A stretch of 64,000 nt of DNA from Haloquadratum walsbyi J07HQW2 (GTDB lineage Archaea; Halobacteriota; Halobacteria; Halobacteriales; Haloferacaceae), in NCBI RefSeq assembly GCF_000415985.1, contig NZ_KE356561.1, forward strand, positions 1,547,487 through 1,611,486. The letters are read 5' to 3'. Of the stretch, positions 46,754 through 56,178 are shown piece by piece. The translations under genes and the position numbers were made by a program. Under the pieces are notes generated by a model. That model was not told the DNA's origin and did not search any database. It was given only the letters and a program-made list of their open reading frames with translations. Position 1 is the first letter of the stretch; each line of letters starts with the position of its first letter.

Positions 46754-47458
46754 ATGTCAGAGTCGACGACAGCCGTTGGTCATGATGAACTTGCGGCATT
46801 GAAATTCGTTGCCTTAGAAGGGGCACGATCAGAGCCGATCAAAATATCTTGCTCAGGACTGAGTGACCAACTTGAGGTGTCAACTCAGACTGCATCACGA
46901 CGACTTCGACGACTTCAGACGGCAGGGTATCTTGACCGTGACGTTGTCACGGATGGACAGTGGGTTTCACTGACCGAAGACGGTGAAACAGCGCTTCATA
47001 AAGAGTATACACAGTATCAGGAGATATTTGAAGACAACTCATCAGTTGTTGAACTCGCTGGAACCGTCACAAGCGGGATGGGTGAAGGACGTCATTATAT
47101 CTCATTATCCGGGTATATGGAGCAGTTCGAAGAGCGACTTGGATATGAGCCATTCCCTGGAACGCTTAATATTGATCTTGATGATGATAGTACGCGAACA
47201 CGGGCGGCTGTTTCGTCTCTCACGGGGATTCAAATCGACGGCTGGGAGGATGAAGAACGAACGTTTGGTCCAGCAACATGCTACCCGGCTGAGATTATAC
47301 TCACTGAGAAAACTGCAGGAACGGCACATATTATTGTCCCGGAGCGAACGCATCATGATGAGACACAACTTGAAGTTATCGCGCCAAATCGGCTTCGGGA
47401 TAGTTTGAATCTTACCGACGGAGAGAACCTTACAGTGCGATTAAAACCTAAAGAATGA
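46754..47458 (+). CDS. ribK: CTP-dependent riboflavin kinase with N-terminal winged helix
   Basis: 234 residues. Residues 5-80 are a winged helix (DELAALKFVALEGARSEPIK; VSTQTASRRLRRLQTAGYLD). Residues 95-230 are the archaeal DUF120 riboflavin kinase: GTVTSGMGEGRHYISLSGYM, FPGTLNIDLDDDSTRTRAAV, PATCYPAEIILTEKTAGTAH. The enzyme phosphorylates riboflavin to FMN with CTP. The fused DNA-binding domain suggests that the protein also regulates the riboflavin genes, as shown for the archaeal RbkR family (established knowledge). The start at 46754 (MSESTTAVG) is preferred over the 45-codon longer frame. Followed after 128 bp by ribB. Confidence 0.93.
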   Translation: MSESTTAVGHDELAALKFVALEGARSEPIKISCSGLSDQLEVSTQTASRRLRRLQTAGYLDRDVVTDGQWVSLTEDGETALHKEYTQYQEIFEDNSSVVELAGTVTSGMGEGRHYISLSGYMEQFEERLGYEPFPGTLNIDLDDDSTRTRAAVSSLTGIQIDGWEDEERTFGPATCYPAEIILTEKTAGTAHIIVPERTHHDETQLEVIAPNRLRDSLNLTDGENLTVRLKPKE

Positions 47459-47586
47459 GTTTATCGCAATTCAATAACACAGTAGCTGTGATGGATAATA
47501 AATGAATATGTCTAAAAGAACAATATTCAGATCACGGTCTCATAGAAGTGCATACGAATACCGATATTAATCCGGGTGCTGCTAAT

Positions 47587-48279
47587 ATGGATACTACAAC
47601 TAACACACATATTGAATCGAGTGAGGTCATTGCCGATGCGGTGACAGCATTTAGCAACGATGAGCCGGTGCTTATTCACGATTTTACCGACCGGGAAGGT
47701 GAGACCGATATCATCTATCCTGCTCGCGCTATTGATGCAGATGCCATCGCTCGGCTTCGCAATGATGCTGGGGGATTGATCTGCACTGCAGTATCGGATG
47801 CTGTTGCAACAACGCTTGAGTTGCCGTTCTTAGAGGATGTATTGGAACACCCTGCCACAGCAGATCATGACCTTGGGTATGATACTCGCTCATCATTTTC
47901 ATTGCCGGTGAATCATCGTGAAACATTCACTGGTATCACTGATGATGATCGGGCAAAGACAATTCAGCGTCTTGGTGTCATTGCAGCAGCAGCAGATACC
48001 GGTAAATACACTGCTGAGGACTTTGCGGCTGAATTCCGGACGCCTGGACACGTCAATGTGCTTCGGGGAGCACCAGGGTTATTATCGGACCGAAGAGGTC
48101 ACACAGAACTAGGACTTGCACTTGCTGATGTGGCTGACTGCGCACCGGCGGTTGTTGTCTGTGAGATGCTTGATGATACAACTGGAAACGCAACGGCACC
48201 CGCCGATGCACAGACATACGCCGCCGAGAACGATATGGCATTTATTGATGGGGCTACATTAGTTGAAGAACTAGCTTAG
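47587..48279 (+). CDS. ribB: 3,4-dihydroxy-2-butanone-4-phosphate synthase
   Basis: 230 residues. The RibB active site includes FTDREGETDIIYPARAIDAD (the acidic loop; most bacteria have DDEDRENE here), then RNDAGGLICTAVSDA and SLPVNHRETFTGITDDDRAK. FRTPGHVNVLRGAPGLLSDR and GHTELGLALADVADCAPAVV close the fold. It converts ribulose 5-phosphate to the four-carbon unit of riboflavin. The ATG at 47587 was chosen over GTG at 47548; its N-terminus is still somewhat long and polar. With ribK upstream, the pair covers a start and an end step of flavin synthesis, and the winged helix of RibK is the likely regulator. Confidence 0.93.
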   Translation: MDTTTNTHIESSEVIADAVTAFSNDEPVLIHDFTDREGETDIIYPARAIDADAIARLRNDAGGLICTAVSDAVATTLELPFLEDVLEHPATADHDLGYDTRSSFSLPVNHRETFTGITDDDRAKTIQRLGVIAAAADTGKYTAEDFAAEFRTPGHVNVLRGAPGLLSDRRGHTELGLALADVADCAPAVVVCEMLDDTTGNATAPADAQTYAAENDMAFIDGATLVEELA

Positions 48280-48480
48280 GGTTCGTATACAGCATATCTA
48301 TGACGATCATCAGTACTATTTATATCGGGTGATGATCAACTTGGATAGTATCAGTATATTTGATTTGAATTCATTGTATACATAAGAAATCGATCGTCGA
48401 CTTACAAACGAAATGAGTGATAATTTATAATTATCGCATACGGACTGAGTAAGACGATTATTGAAAAGCTGTTGTCGGGC

Positions 48481-48490
48481 ACTCTTTATA
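48481..48490 (+). promoter_or_regulatory. TATA box of ilvE
   Basis: ACTCTTTATA, centred about 28 bp before the ATG at 48514. It supports a leaderless ilvE message and the short N-terminus. Confidence 0.55.
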
Positions 48491-48513
48491 CGTCAGACCG
48501 CAAACGACGACAT

Positions 48514-49443
48514 ATGGATTTTAACGAGATGGATGTCGAAACGATCTGGCAGGATGGGTCGTTTGTCGATTGGGATGATGCAACGGTACATGTTCTTACG
48601 CACGGACTTCACTATGGGACGGGTGTTTTCGAAGGTGTGCGGTGTTATGATACGCAAAATGGTCCTGCAATCTTTCGATGGGATGAACATCTCGAACGGT
48701 TGTACCAATCAGCACAACCATATGATATGGAGATCCCATACACGCGAGAGGAGCTCACAGAAGCAACATTAGAACTACTTCGTCGAGAACAATTAGAGTC
48801 ATGTTATATCCGCCCGGTCGCATTCTACGGGTATGGTTCACTTGGCGTGAGTCCGGGCGATAATCCAGTTGACGTTGCAATTGCTGCATGGCCGTGGGGA
48901 GCATACCTTGGTGAGGAGGCACTTACGAATGGTGTTGAAGTGATGATTTCCTCGTGGCGAAAGCACGCATCAAGTCAGATTCCGACGAACGCAAAAACGA
49001 CCGGTCTGTATGTAAATTCATTGCTTGCTGGCGAAGAAGCACGACGAAACGGATATACTGAGGCGATTGTACTTAATAAGGAGGGTAATGTTGCAGAGGG
49101 TCCTGGAGAAAACATCTTTATGATTCGTGACGGAGAAATATATACACCAGGGCTTTCAGAAAGCATTCTCGATGGAATAACTCGTGATACTGTCATTGAA
49201 CTTGCTCAAGATCGAGGATACACTGTCCATGACCGTGCAACGATATCACGTGGTGAGCTTAATACTGCTGATGAGTTGTTTTTCAGCGGTACAGCTGCTG
49301 AGGTGACACCAATTCGAAAGGTCGACAATGTTGTAATTGGAGATGGAGGCAGAGGTCCAGTGACAGAGGAACTCCAACAGGCATTCTTTGATCTTATTAA
49401 TCGAGAGACAGATGCACATGCAGAGTGGTTTAGTTATGTCTGA
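48514..49443 (+). CDS. ilvE: Branched-chain amino acid aminotransferase
   Basis: 309 residues, fold-type IV PLP enzyme. THGLHYGTGVFEGVRCYDTQ near the N-terminus is the IlvE signature, and the PLP lysine is Lys161 in NAKTTGLYVNSLLAG. The later TEAIVLNKEGNVAEGPGENI and LFFSGTAAEVTPIRKVD bind the cofactor phosphate and substrate. It moves amino groups between glutamate and the keto acids of Leu, Ile and Val. The ATG at 48514 is supported by a TATA box 28 bp upstream; the longer frame begins with TTG. It stands alone; liv-type uptake genes elsewhere in the window are related only in metabolism. Confidence 0.95.
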   Translation: MDFNEMDVETIWQDGSFVDWDDATVHVLTHGLHYGTGVFEGVRCYDTQNGPAIFRWDEHLERLYQSAQPYDMEIPYTREELTEATLELLRREQLESCYIRPVAFYGYGSLGVSPGDNPVDVAIAAWPWGAYLGEEALTNGVEVMISSWRKHASSQIPTNAKTTGLYVNSLLAGEEARRNGYTEAIVLNKEGNVAEGPGENIFMIRDGEIYTPGLSESILDGITRDTVIELAQDRGYTVHDRATISRGELNTADELFFSGTAAEVTPIRKVDNVVIGDGGRGPVTEELQQAFFDLINRETDAHAEWFSYV

Positions 49444-49686
49444 GCTGTACGCGCCGGCTATCTGAATCATCATATATCTTTGTCGGAATCGACTGTTGAT
49501 TATTTGAGACTAATTCATCCTGGGAGACTCAAATAAACTAAACGTAGGCAGTATATGACAGGTGTAAATATGAGATTAGAGTCTATTGAGGCGAATGTTA
49601 TAAGGATTGATTCCGAAGTGGTCCACTAAAACAACATACGTCTGTAGTTTTTAATTAATGCAGTCGTCCTCATTCTCGTAGTCCCA

Positions 49687-50313
49687 CTACTTATCTGTTG
49701 AGTCGATGTTTCCAGTATTACCAAAGTCGGCTCCTGCAGAGATATCAGTGCCTGTATTACGATTCTCATCCCCATCCCCGAACCCAGCTGATAATGTTCG
49801 TGTCAGTGCCTCCTCAACAGTCTCATCGGTTTCAGTGATGTCTGAAGTATCGACTTCAATAATAAATCCAGTGGTAATATTGGGCGCGGTTGGCATGAAT
49901 AACACCTCTCGACCATCTGCTGTCGTTTTTCCTGTTTTAAATGCCGTCATACGCATTCCAGGCCACGTTTCGACCTTGACAGGCGTCTGGAGCTCTTCAG
50001 TGCCACTAAGTGCCGTTTCGACAGCAAGTTTCGATGCATTATACAGAACGCGAATGAGCGGGACACGATTCATCGCTGCATCAAGATAATTTTCAATCAG
50101 TCGTCCAGCTGTTGTTCGCATCAAGTATCCAACAGAGAAAATTAACATCACAAAGATAATAATGGCAGCAAAGAATCCAAATGGCTCTTGCAGTCGTCGG
50201 ACGAAGGGTAGTCCGACAATTCGCGAGTAAAGGTAATTGACCACGGTTAGTATAACCAATATCGGAATAACAACGACAAGCCCACTCGCGAAATCACGTC
50301 TCCAGGAAGACAT
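49687..50313 (-). CDS. DUF502 family membrane protein
   Basis: 208 residues. Two membrane helices occur in the first 65 residues (FASGLVVVIPILVILTVVNY; FGFFAAIIIFVMLIFSVGYL), followed by the conserved AAMNRVPLIRVLYNASKLAV and a beta-rich soluble domain (VKVETWPGMRMTAFKTGKTT; VLFMPTAPNITTGFIIEVDT). This is the DUF502 (COG2928) layout; the function is not established. The tail is Asp/Gly/Asn-rich. On the minus strand CTTTATATC at about 50337-50346 gives a TATA box some 28 bp before the ATG. Confidence 0.88.
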   Translation of the reverse strand: MSSWRRDFASGLVVVIPILVILTVVNYLYSRIVGLPFVRRLQEPFGFFAAIIIFVMLIFSVGYLMRTTAGRLIENYLDAAMNRVPLIRVLYNASKLAVETALSGTEELQTPVKVETWPGMRMTAFKTGKTTADGREVLFMPTAPNITTGFIIEVDTSDITETDETVEEALTRTLSAGFGDGDENRNTGTDISAGADFGNTGNIDSTDK

Positions 50314-50819
50314 TGATTGTACTAAATTTCACCTGTGAAGATATAAAGTGACTCTTATTTATATTCCTGCAGTTGATTCCCAATCAACTTATTTATGATA
50401 TCCACTGGTTCAGTTTTGGGTTTTTTATCGACCAATAACACACATACATTCTCGGAGGATCTAATCATGAGAATATGGAGCGTTGAATAAAATATATTGA
50501 ATCCAATTCAGCGTCTAGTGCGTATCTCCATCTTCGGTCTTCGATGAAATCTACCATTCTGACAGAATTACAAGATTTATATATTTACTTGATGGATACA
50601 GACGCACTGATAGATAATACTGATCTAGTTACGTATCAGAACGTATCTTTGGTCTAATTATTGAACATTGTATTGTCCTATGTGTCACTCCTGTAGTGAT
50701 GGAGTCATCTAATTCAGGTCTGAGTGATCATGCATTAACTACTGGTAGAGATATAATACAGCAACTGCATATAAACGCGTATCAGTACTGACTTTATGAA
50801 CTCTGTATAACTTATCAGT
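50314..50819. other. Intergenic region between divergent genes
   Basis: About 500 bp, AT-rich. Holds the TATA box of the DUF502 gene (about 50337-50346, minus) and that of carS (CTTTATGAAC at about 50788-50797, plus, 28 bp before the ATG). The middle 400 bp shows nothing I can name. Confidence 0.45.
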
Positions 50820-51359
50820 ATGATTATCGAAGTAGTCACCACTGCAGTATGGACCATGCTGCCAGCGTATGTTCCAAATAACGTTGCGGTGCTGGCTGGC
50901 GGCGGAGCGCCGATTGATGGCGGGCGCACACTTGATGATCGACGAGTGCTCGGTGATGGAAAGACGTGGCGGGGAACGGTTGTTGGAACCTTTGTTGGGA
51001 TAGCAGTCGCGTTTGGATTAAATGGAATACTTCCGGTTCTCACACGTATGGGGGCTGATCTTGAGCCATTTTCGCTCGGGGCAGCTGTAGGGCTTTCATT
51101 TGGGGCGATGCTTGGTGATATTGCTGCCTCATTTATTAAGCGTCAGAGCGGTCGACAGCGAGGAGTGCCATTTCCTGTCGTTGATCAGCTTGACTTCGTC
51201 GTTGGGGCGATTTTTTGTGCGACCGTTCTTGCACCCCGTTGGACTATTGTAACATTTACACTGCCTGTCATGGTTGCTGTACTCGTTTTAACACCAGTGT
51301 TGCACGTTGGAACAAATGCCGGAGCATATGTACTTGGACTCAAACAAGAACCGTACTAA
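50820..51359 (+). CDS. carS: CDP-archaeol synthase
   Basis: 179 residues with four or five membrane helices. [20 protein letters not shown] and [20 protein letters not shown] are the diagnostic stretches; the Asp/Lys cluster DGKTWRG binds CTP and the lipid phosphate. [19 protein letters not shown] lies near the end. The enzyme activates 2,3-di-O-geranylgeranylglyceryl phosphate with CTP, the branching step to polar archaeal lipids. The start at 50820 follows a TATA box by 28 bp. Lies upstream of pyrE and gfcR, with a gap of 190 bp. Confidence 0.93.
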   Translation: MIIEVVTTAVWTMLPAYVPNNVAVLAGGGAPIDGGRTLDDRRVLGDGKTWRGTVVGTFVGIAVAFGLNGILPVLTRMGADLEPFSLGAAVGLSFGAMLGDIAASFIKRQSGRQRGVPFPVVDQLDFVVGAIFCATVLAPRWTIVTFTLPVMVAVLVLTPVLHVGTNAGAYVLGLKQEPY

Positions 51360-51549
51360 TTAAGAAAGATGTATCCTCTGACACTCACGTGAGAATTTAA
51401 CGATATTCGGTTTGAGCGCCATTTGTATCAAATAGATAATTACCTGTAGATTTGATCTACCACGTGTGGTCAGATCAGTTGGTGCATATGAGTCTTGAAT
51501 CGTCCGGTTTAATTTGTTGGACAGTAGGATTGTACCAACGACTTTGATA

Positions 51550-52098
51550 ATGACACCATCACAATCACCGACAACCGACGATATTGTTGATACCCTTCGA
51601 AATACTGATGCTGTCCAGTATGGTGAATTTGAACTTTCACACGGGGGGACCTCAGAATATTATGTAGACAAGTACCTATTTGAAACTGACCCAGAGTGTC
51701 TACAGGTAATCGCATCCGCGTTTGCCGACCGGGTTGATGGTACGACTCTTGCTGGTGTCGCACTGGGTGCTGTTCCACTCGTTGCTGTGACAAGTACGGT
51801 TGCAGGGCAACCATATGTCGTTGTTCGAAAGAAGACAAAACAGTACGGGACAGGAAATCGAATTGAGGGAAGACTGGATGCAGATGAAGAAGTTGTTGTA
51901 ATTGAAGATATTGCAACGACCGGAACAAGTGCAGTTGAAGCGGTGAATGCACTTCGAGATGCAGGGGCGAGTGTTAATCGTGTACTCGTCGTTGTTGATA
52001 GACAAGAAGGTGCACATGAGCGTCTTGAGTCAAATAACATCGAAATGGAATCACTCGTGACAGCCACTGATTTACTTGTCGATAAAGAGGACACATGA
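51550..52098 (+). CDS. pyrE: Orotate phosphoribosyltransferase
   Basis: 182 residues, type I phosphoribosyltransferase. The PRPP-binding motif [20 protein letters not shown] is near residue 118, and the catalytic loop lies near [20 protein letters not shown] (about 92-111). [20 protein letters not shown] is the N-terminal substrate region. It joins orotate and PRPP to orotidine 5'-phosphate, the step before PyrF (63194-64000). The ATG at 51550 is chosen over TTG at 51514. The next gene, gfcR, is a diverged relative of this enzyme. Confidence 0.93.
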   Translation: MTPSQSPTTDDIVDTLRNTDAVQYGEFELSHGGTSEYYVDKYLFETDPECLQVIASAFADRVDGTTLAGVALGAVPLVAVTSTVAGQPYVVVRKKTKQYGTGNRIEGRLDADEEVVVIEDIATTGTSAVEAVNALRDAGASVNRVLVVVDRQEGAHERLESNNIEMESLVTATDLLVDKEDT

Positions 52099-52172
52099 TA
52101 TATACAGACACTCGAAGCGACCTGAAATGAGAGTACAGACGGCTGAACACGGTCATCCGTGTCCTGGAGTCT

Positions 52173-52202
52173 ACATGTATCGCTGTATTCATACATACAT
52201 GT
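52173..52202. promoter_or_regulatory. Inverted repeat overlapping the gfcR promoter
   Basis: ACATGTAT (52173-52180) and ATACATGT (52195-52202) form a perfect 8-bp inverted repeat with a 14-nt spacer. It covers the place where the TATA box of gfcR would be (about 27 bp before the ATG at 52219). Two half-sites one and a half to two helical turns apart suit a dimeric helix-turn-helix protein, so GfcR may control its own gene. This is an inference from position. Confidence 0.45.
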
Positions 52203-52218
52203 CCGTGGGAACAAACAC

Positions 52219-52938
52219 ATGAATCGCGCGGAGAAAGCAGCATTACAGTTACAGGCTATAGCCGTTCTTCGGATGCTGAAAGAAACGCGGACATATGACG
52301 AACTTGCTGAATTAACCGGGTTACCGTCTGGGGACCTCAATCGATACGTCAACGGACATGTCCTTCCAGGAGCGAATCGTGCGAGTCAACTGGTTGATGA
52401 TGTTGGACAGGAAGCACTCGCTACTGAGTTGCATGCACGAGTCGAAGTTGATAATGAGGGTTATGTAGACAATTCAAGCATTGTATTTGATCAGTCATTT
52501 CTTGATCTCGTTGCTCCTGTTGCTGCAGACACGTTCGCGTTTGAGCGTCCAGATGTTGTATTGACAGCTGCGACAGATGGGATTACACTCGGTGCAGCAA
52601 TGGCGAGTTACTTCGATTCCCGCGTTGCATACGCTAAGAAATCTAAAGAAACCGCCGTTGAGGAGTTTATAGAATCTCGCCAGCGTCTTACATCAGGTAT
52701 TGAATTAACATACTATCTTCCTGCGTGTGCAATCGAAACTGGAGAGTCAGTTCTTGTCGTTGATGATTTAATTCGATCAGGGGAAACACAGGAATTGTTA
52801 CTTGACATTGTCAAGCAGGCGGATGCGAAACTCACAGGCGTATTCGCGCTTATTGCTGCCGGGACAAGGGGAATTAAAAAAGCACGCGCACAGACTGATG
52901 TCCCTGTCAAGGCGTTATCGCAAGTTGATACTCGTTGA
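52219..52938 (+). CDS. gfcR: GfcR-type regulator: helix-turn-helix fused to phosphoribosyltransferase-like domain
   Basis: 239 residues. The N-terminal helix-turn-helix (about 15-60: LRMLKETRTYDELAELTGLP, then SGDLNRYVNGHVLPGANRAS) is fused to a type I PRTase fold with the PRPP motif VLVVDDLIRSGETQELL near residue 175 and the binding stretch VVLTAATDGITLGAAMASYF. In Haloferax GfcR, a protein of this design, activates genes of central carbon metabolism and responds to sugars (established knowledge). The PRTase fold is probably a sensor, not an enzyme. The ATG at 52219 is chosen over GTG at 52159, which would run through the inverted repeat. Confidence 0.88.
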   Translation: MNRAEKAALQLQAIAVLRMLKETRTYDELAELTGLPSGDLNRYVNGHVLPGANRASQLVDDVGQEALATELHARVEVDNEGYVDNSSIVFDQSFLDLVAPVAADTFAFERPDVVLTAATDGITLGAAMASYFDSRVAYAKKSKETAVEEFIESRQRLTSGIELTYYLPACAIETGESVLVVDDLIRSGETQELLLDIVKQADAKLTGVFALIAAGTRGIKKARAQTDVPVKALSQVDTR

Positions 52939-52958
52939 TTCCACAGTCTTGACATCCT

Positions 52959-52978
52959 CCTCCGCGTTCACGCGGAGG
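52959..52978. repeat. Terminal hairpin of the IS1341-type element
   Basis: CCTCCGCG-TTCA-CGCGGAGG: a perfect 8-bp stem with a 4-nt loop at the 3' end of the tnpB-bearing element. Such subterminal hairpins define the ends of the IS200/IS605 group and form part of the guide RNA scaffold. Confidence 0.75.
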
Positions 52979-52997
52979 AATCCTAAGCGTGGGGATA

Positions 52998-54323
52998 TTA
53001 ACATCTACAGTCCACTACCTCCGTCTGCGGTTGGAATCCGCAGGAGAGGTCATACAGGTAGACTGAAGACTGTGCCGACCAGCCGGTACACATATCCTCT
53101 GACGAGGACTCGGAGTTACTTTCGCTGTTGTTTATATCGAAACGAATGTTCTCCGCCCCTGCCCCATTCACGTCTGGATTGAACGCATCGTTGTGTTCCC
53201 CGCACACCTATAAGCCGCGTTCGACACGCTGACTGTCGTCGTTTCTACCACAGATACAATACGTCTTCGACGTATCTCGCTCAGACACTTCCATCACCTC
53301 GATACCTTCGACTTTCGCCTTGTACGTGAGTACCTTCCTGAAGCGGTCGAACGCCCACCCGTGCAAGTCAAGATTGCCGTGCCGACCCCAATTCTTCGCC
53401 TCCCCATCGTCGGTTTCACGCACTCCTTCCAAGTTACCAATATTGACTCGACCAACCTGTTTCTCAACACACCGTTCAACGATGTGCTTGGCGAAACTGT
53501 GGAAAAAGTGAGTACGACGCTCCGACCATTTTGCGTGCAGTCGAGTCGCACGCTCACCACCGCTATCATCACATTGAGCAATTTCTCTGGGGAAGTAGTA
53601 CCCGTCTTGTTTCAGCCGGGTGCCCGGATATAACTCGGCTTCTTCCGTGTTGTAGGCAACGGCGGCGAAATTGCAGATGCCGAGGTCGATGCCAACGGTT
53701 TCCTCACCAGGAGCGTCTGGAGTGTCACTCTCGTCTTTGCAGACGATGTGAAGCTCCCACCGACCTTTCGCCGGGTCATACACGGCACGCACTTGCTGGA
53801 CAGTCTCAACAGTCGCGTCAGGTCGGGTTGCATATTCGACCAGCATATACCCCACGCTTTCGGGTGTTCCTTGTGATTCGCACCTTTCGACAGGCGAATT
53901 TTGTTGTGTTTCTGGTCGTCGTTGAACCCGTTGTTTCCATGTCACTGTGCTACGAGGATATTCTTCGTGAACGCGGTTGCCGTCTTGGTCGTAGTAGTTG
54001 CGTTTACGGTAACCGGGCGGGTTTGCACGGTGATCGGACTTGCGTTTCTGATACCACGAGTGAAAGCTTTCAGCAAGCTCCTCCAGAACTCGCTGACTGG
54101 ACTGGCTATGCAGACCCTTGTATTTGATATGGTTTTTCAACTCTTCATGATTGGGGATTTCGCCGGTTTCGTCCCAGACTTCTCGGGTATGGTAGTTGCC
54201 GACGTTCCAGAGTTTACTGGCGCTCCACCCATGCCGGTCGAGCGACTCTGCAACCTGTGAGTGGTTGCAGATTTTGGCTTGATAGGTGCGGTGGACTTCC
54301 ATCATTTTGTGGAACGCTCGCAT
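52998..54323 (-). pseudogene. tnpB: TnpB RNA-guided nuclease, interrupted by a TAG codon
   Basis: An ATG at 54323 begins a 371-codon frame with the N-terminal helical domain and the RuvC core: VGIDLGICNFAAVAYN (first catalytic Asp) and RVNIGNLEGV (catalytic Glu). The zinc ribbon begins TYCICGRNDDSQRVERGL and is cut by TAG at 53208-53210, where relatives have a Tyr codon. The same frame goes on with VCGEHNDAFNPDVNGAGAEN, holding the last catalytic Asp, and ends at 52998. Beyond the stop one zinc Cys appears as His (CGEH), and the GAENIR motif has two extra residues, so decay is wider than the single stop. A truncated product would lack the third catalytic residue. Confidence 0.88.
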
Positions 54324-54582
54324 AACTGTTTATACCAGGCTAACTTGTAACGATTGAGATTGTGGTTGTGGGTGAATATCCAGCCGTGGTGTAGCCGGTA
54401 GTTTGGTCGTCGGAGTGTCGGCTTCATCACGCGGCTGTTCAGTTCTCGATTCGGACTGACGGTCGGAACAGTCGTCCCTCACAGGAAGGCGGGTATATTC
54501 GTCTCAAATCTCTATAATATGAGATTGGGTGGGCAATAGAAATATTTATGTTGTTTGTTAGATGCATGCTCAAACGTGCATT

Positions 54583-55995
54583 ATGGGACTTTCTGAGACG
54601 GTAAATGACTATTTCGATATACAAGAACATGGATCATCTATTCGCACTGAGATTCTTGCAGGAGTGACAACGTTTCTGACGATGTCATATATTGTTATCG
54701 TGAATCCATCTGTATTGACTGATCAACCAGGAATTCCAGGAGCGGATGGGATTGCAATTTCTGGGATGGCTCCTGGCGAGGTTCAATCAATGTTAGCAGT
54801 GGTGACGATTATCGCTGCAGCAACGGCAACATTCATAATGGCGATATATGCAAATCGACCATTTGCACAGGCGCCAGGGCTTGGATTGAACGCATTTTTT
54901 GCATTTACTGTTGTTGGAGCGCTTGGTGTTCCATGGCAGACCGCGTTAGCAGCGGTCGTTGTTGAGGGGGTTATTTTTATTATACTCACTGCAGTCGGCG
55001 CTCGTGAGTATATTATCCGGGTTTTTCCAGAGCCCGTAAAGTTCGCTGTCGGAACCGGGATTGGATTATTTTTAACGATCATTGGACTGCAGGCAATGGG
55101 AATTGTTGTTGATGATAGTGCGACACTCATCACACTTGGATCGGTCGCATCAGACCCGGTTGCCTTTCTCTCGGTTCTTGGGTTGTTCGTCACATTCGCG
55201 CTATATGCACGCGGAATTCCTGGGTCGATTATTATTGGGATTGTCCTGACGACGGTGAGCGGGTGGGCAATTACTACCTTTGGACCATTCACTCCTGATG
55301 CCGGTCTTGTAGCTGGGTCGACAGCCGTCTCGTATGATATTACCCCGCTTGCAGGGGCATTCATATCTGGACTTGGTAATGTTGAAGCATTTTCATTTGC
55401 GCTTATTGTCTTTACATTCTTTTTTGTAGATTTCTTTGATACTGCCGGTACACTCGTTGGGGTCGGGCAAGCAGGTGATTTTCTTGATGAGACAGGAAAT
55501 TTTCCAGATATTGACCGGCCACTCATGGCAGATGCAGTTGGAACAACTGTCGGTGGAATGCTTGGAACATCAACAGTGACGACATATATTGAGTCTGCTT
55601 CAGGAGTCGAAGAAGGTGGCTCAACCGGTCTCACTGCATTGACTATAGCGGTGTTATTCGTTGGATCACTGCTCTTAGTCCCGCTTGCAGCCGCAATCCC
55701 ACTTTATGCATCACATATCGCGCTGGTGGTGATTGGAATTATTATGTTACAGAATGTCATTGATATCGAATGGAATGATATCACACATACGATTCCTGCA
55801 GGGATGACAATCTTGGTCATGCCATTCACATATTCAATTGCATATGGAATTGCTGCTGGCATTGTTTCATATCCAATCGTCAAACTCGCTGCTGGAGAGG
55901 TGTCTGATGTGCGCGTCGGTCATTGGGCGTTAGCACTCGCATTTGTCGTGTATTTCTTTGTTCGGACAAGTGGCGTGCTCACTGGTCAACTATAA
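54583..55995 (+). CDS. NCS2/AzgA-type purine permease
   Basis: 470 residues, about 12-14 membrane helices. The N-terminus (RTEILAGVTTFLTMSYIVIV, then NPSVL) and the motif FVDFFDTAGTLVGVGQAGDF are typical of the AzgA branch of NCS2, which imports adenine, guanine and hypoxanthine with protons. TSTVTTYIESASGVEEGGST is the second conserved region. The start at 54583 (MGLSETVND) is chosen over ATG at 54562; AATATTTATG at 54541 is TATA-like. The TnpB element lies between it and gfcR. It may serve purine salvage. Confidence 0.92.
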   Translation: MGLSETVNDYFDIQEHGSSIRTEILAGVTTFLTMSYIVIVNPSVLTDQPGIPGADGIAISGMAPGEVQSMLAVVTIIAAATATFIMAIYANRPFAQAPGLGLNAFFAFTVVGALGVPWQTALAAVVVEGVIFIILTAVGAREYIIRVFPEPVKFAVGTGIGLFLTIIGLQAMGIVVDDSATLITLGSVASDPVAFLSVLGLFVTFALYARGIPGSIIIGIVLTTVSGWAITTFGPFTPDAGLVAGSTAVSYDITPLAGAFISGLGNVEAFSFALIVFTFFFVDFFDTAGTLVGVGQAGDFLDETGNFPDIDRPLMADAVGTTVGGMLGTSTVTTYIESASGVEEGGSTGLTALTIAVLFVGSLLLVPLAAAIPLYASHIALVVIGIIMLQNVIDIEWNDITHTIPAGMTILVMPFTYSIAYGIAAGIVSYPIVKLAAGEVSDVRVGHWALALAFVVYFFVRTSGVLTGQL

Positions 55996-56178
55996 ATTAT
56001 ATCGAGGGTCATACCCAGACCCTCTAGAGAGGTGGTCTGATCAGTCGGTAAATGAATCAGCCATTGTGTGTGCCAATATTATCAGTAAATTGGTAAATAC
56101 TAGATGAAACGATGCAAAATTTCATTATCATAATCCGTATCGCAAGGCATTCAGGAAGGAGTATATTCACCACGTGAT

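Larger units (their letters stand above)
52951..54420 (-). mobile_element. IS1341-type (IS200/IS605 group) TnpB-only element
   Basis: GC-rich segment between gfcR and the purine permease gene. Its right end (plus-strand left) has a hairpin at 52959-52978, followed by TnpB on the minus strand. There is no TnpA transposase, so it could move only with help from another element. The 5' border is not clear; I place it near 54420 from the drop in GC content. No target-site repeat is expected for this group. The RNA-guide region (omega RNA) of related elements lies at the tnpB 3' end, which here would be about 52950-53150. Confidence 0.75.

Noticed and set aside
53531-54127. 198-codon plus-strand frame
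   Set aside because: Antisense to tnpB; Arg/Cys/His-rich translation typical of a shadow frame.
54783-55634. 283-codon frame on the minus strand
   Set aside because: It is the mirror of the NCS2 permease gene, with no motif and Ser/Pro/Thr-rich text typical of antisense frames.
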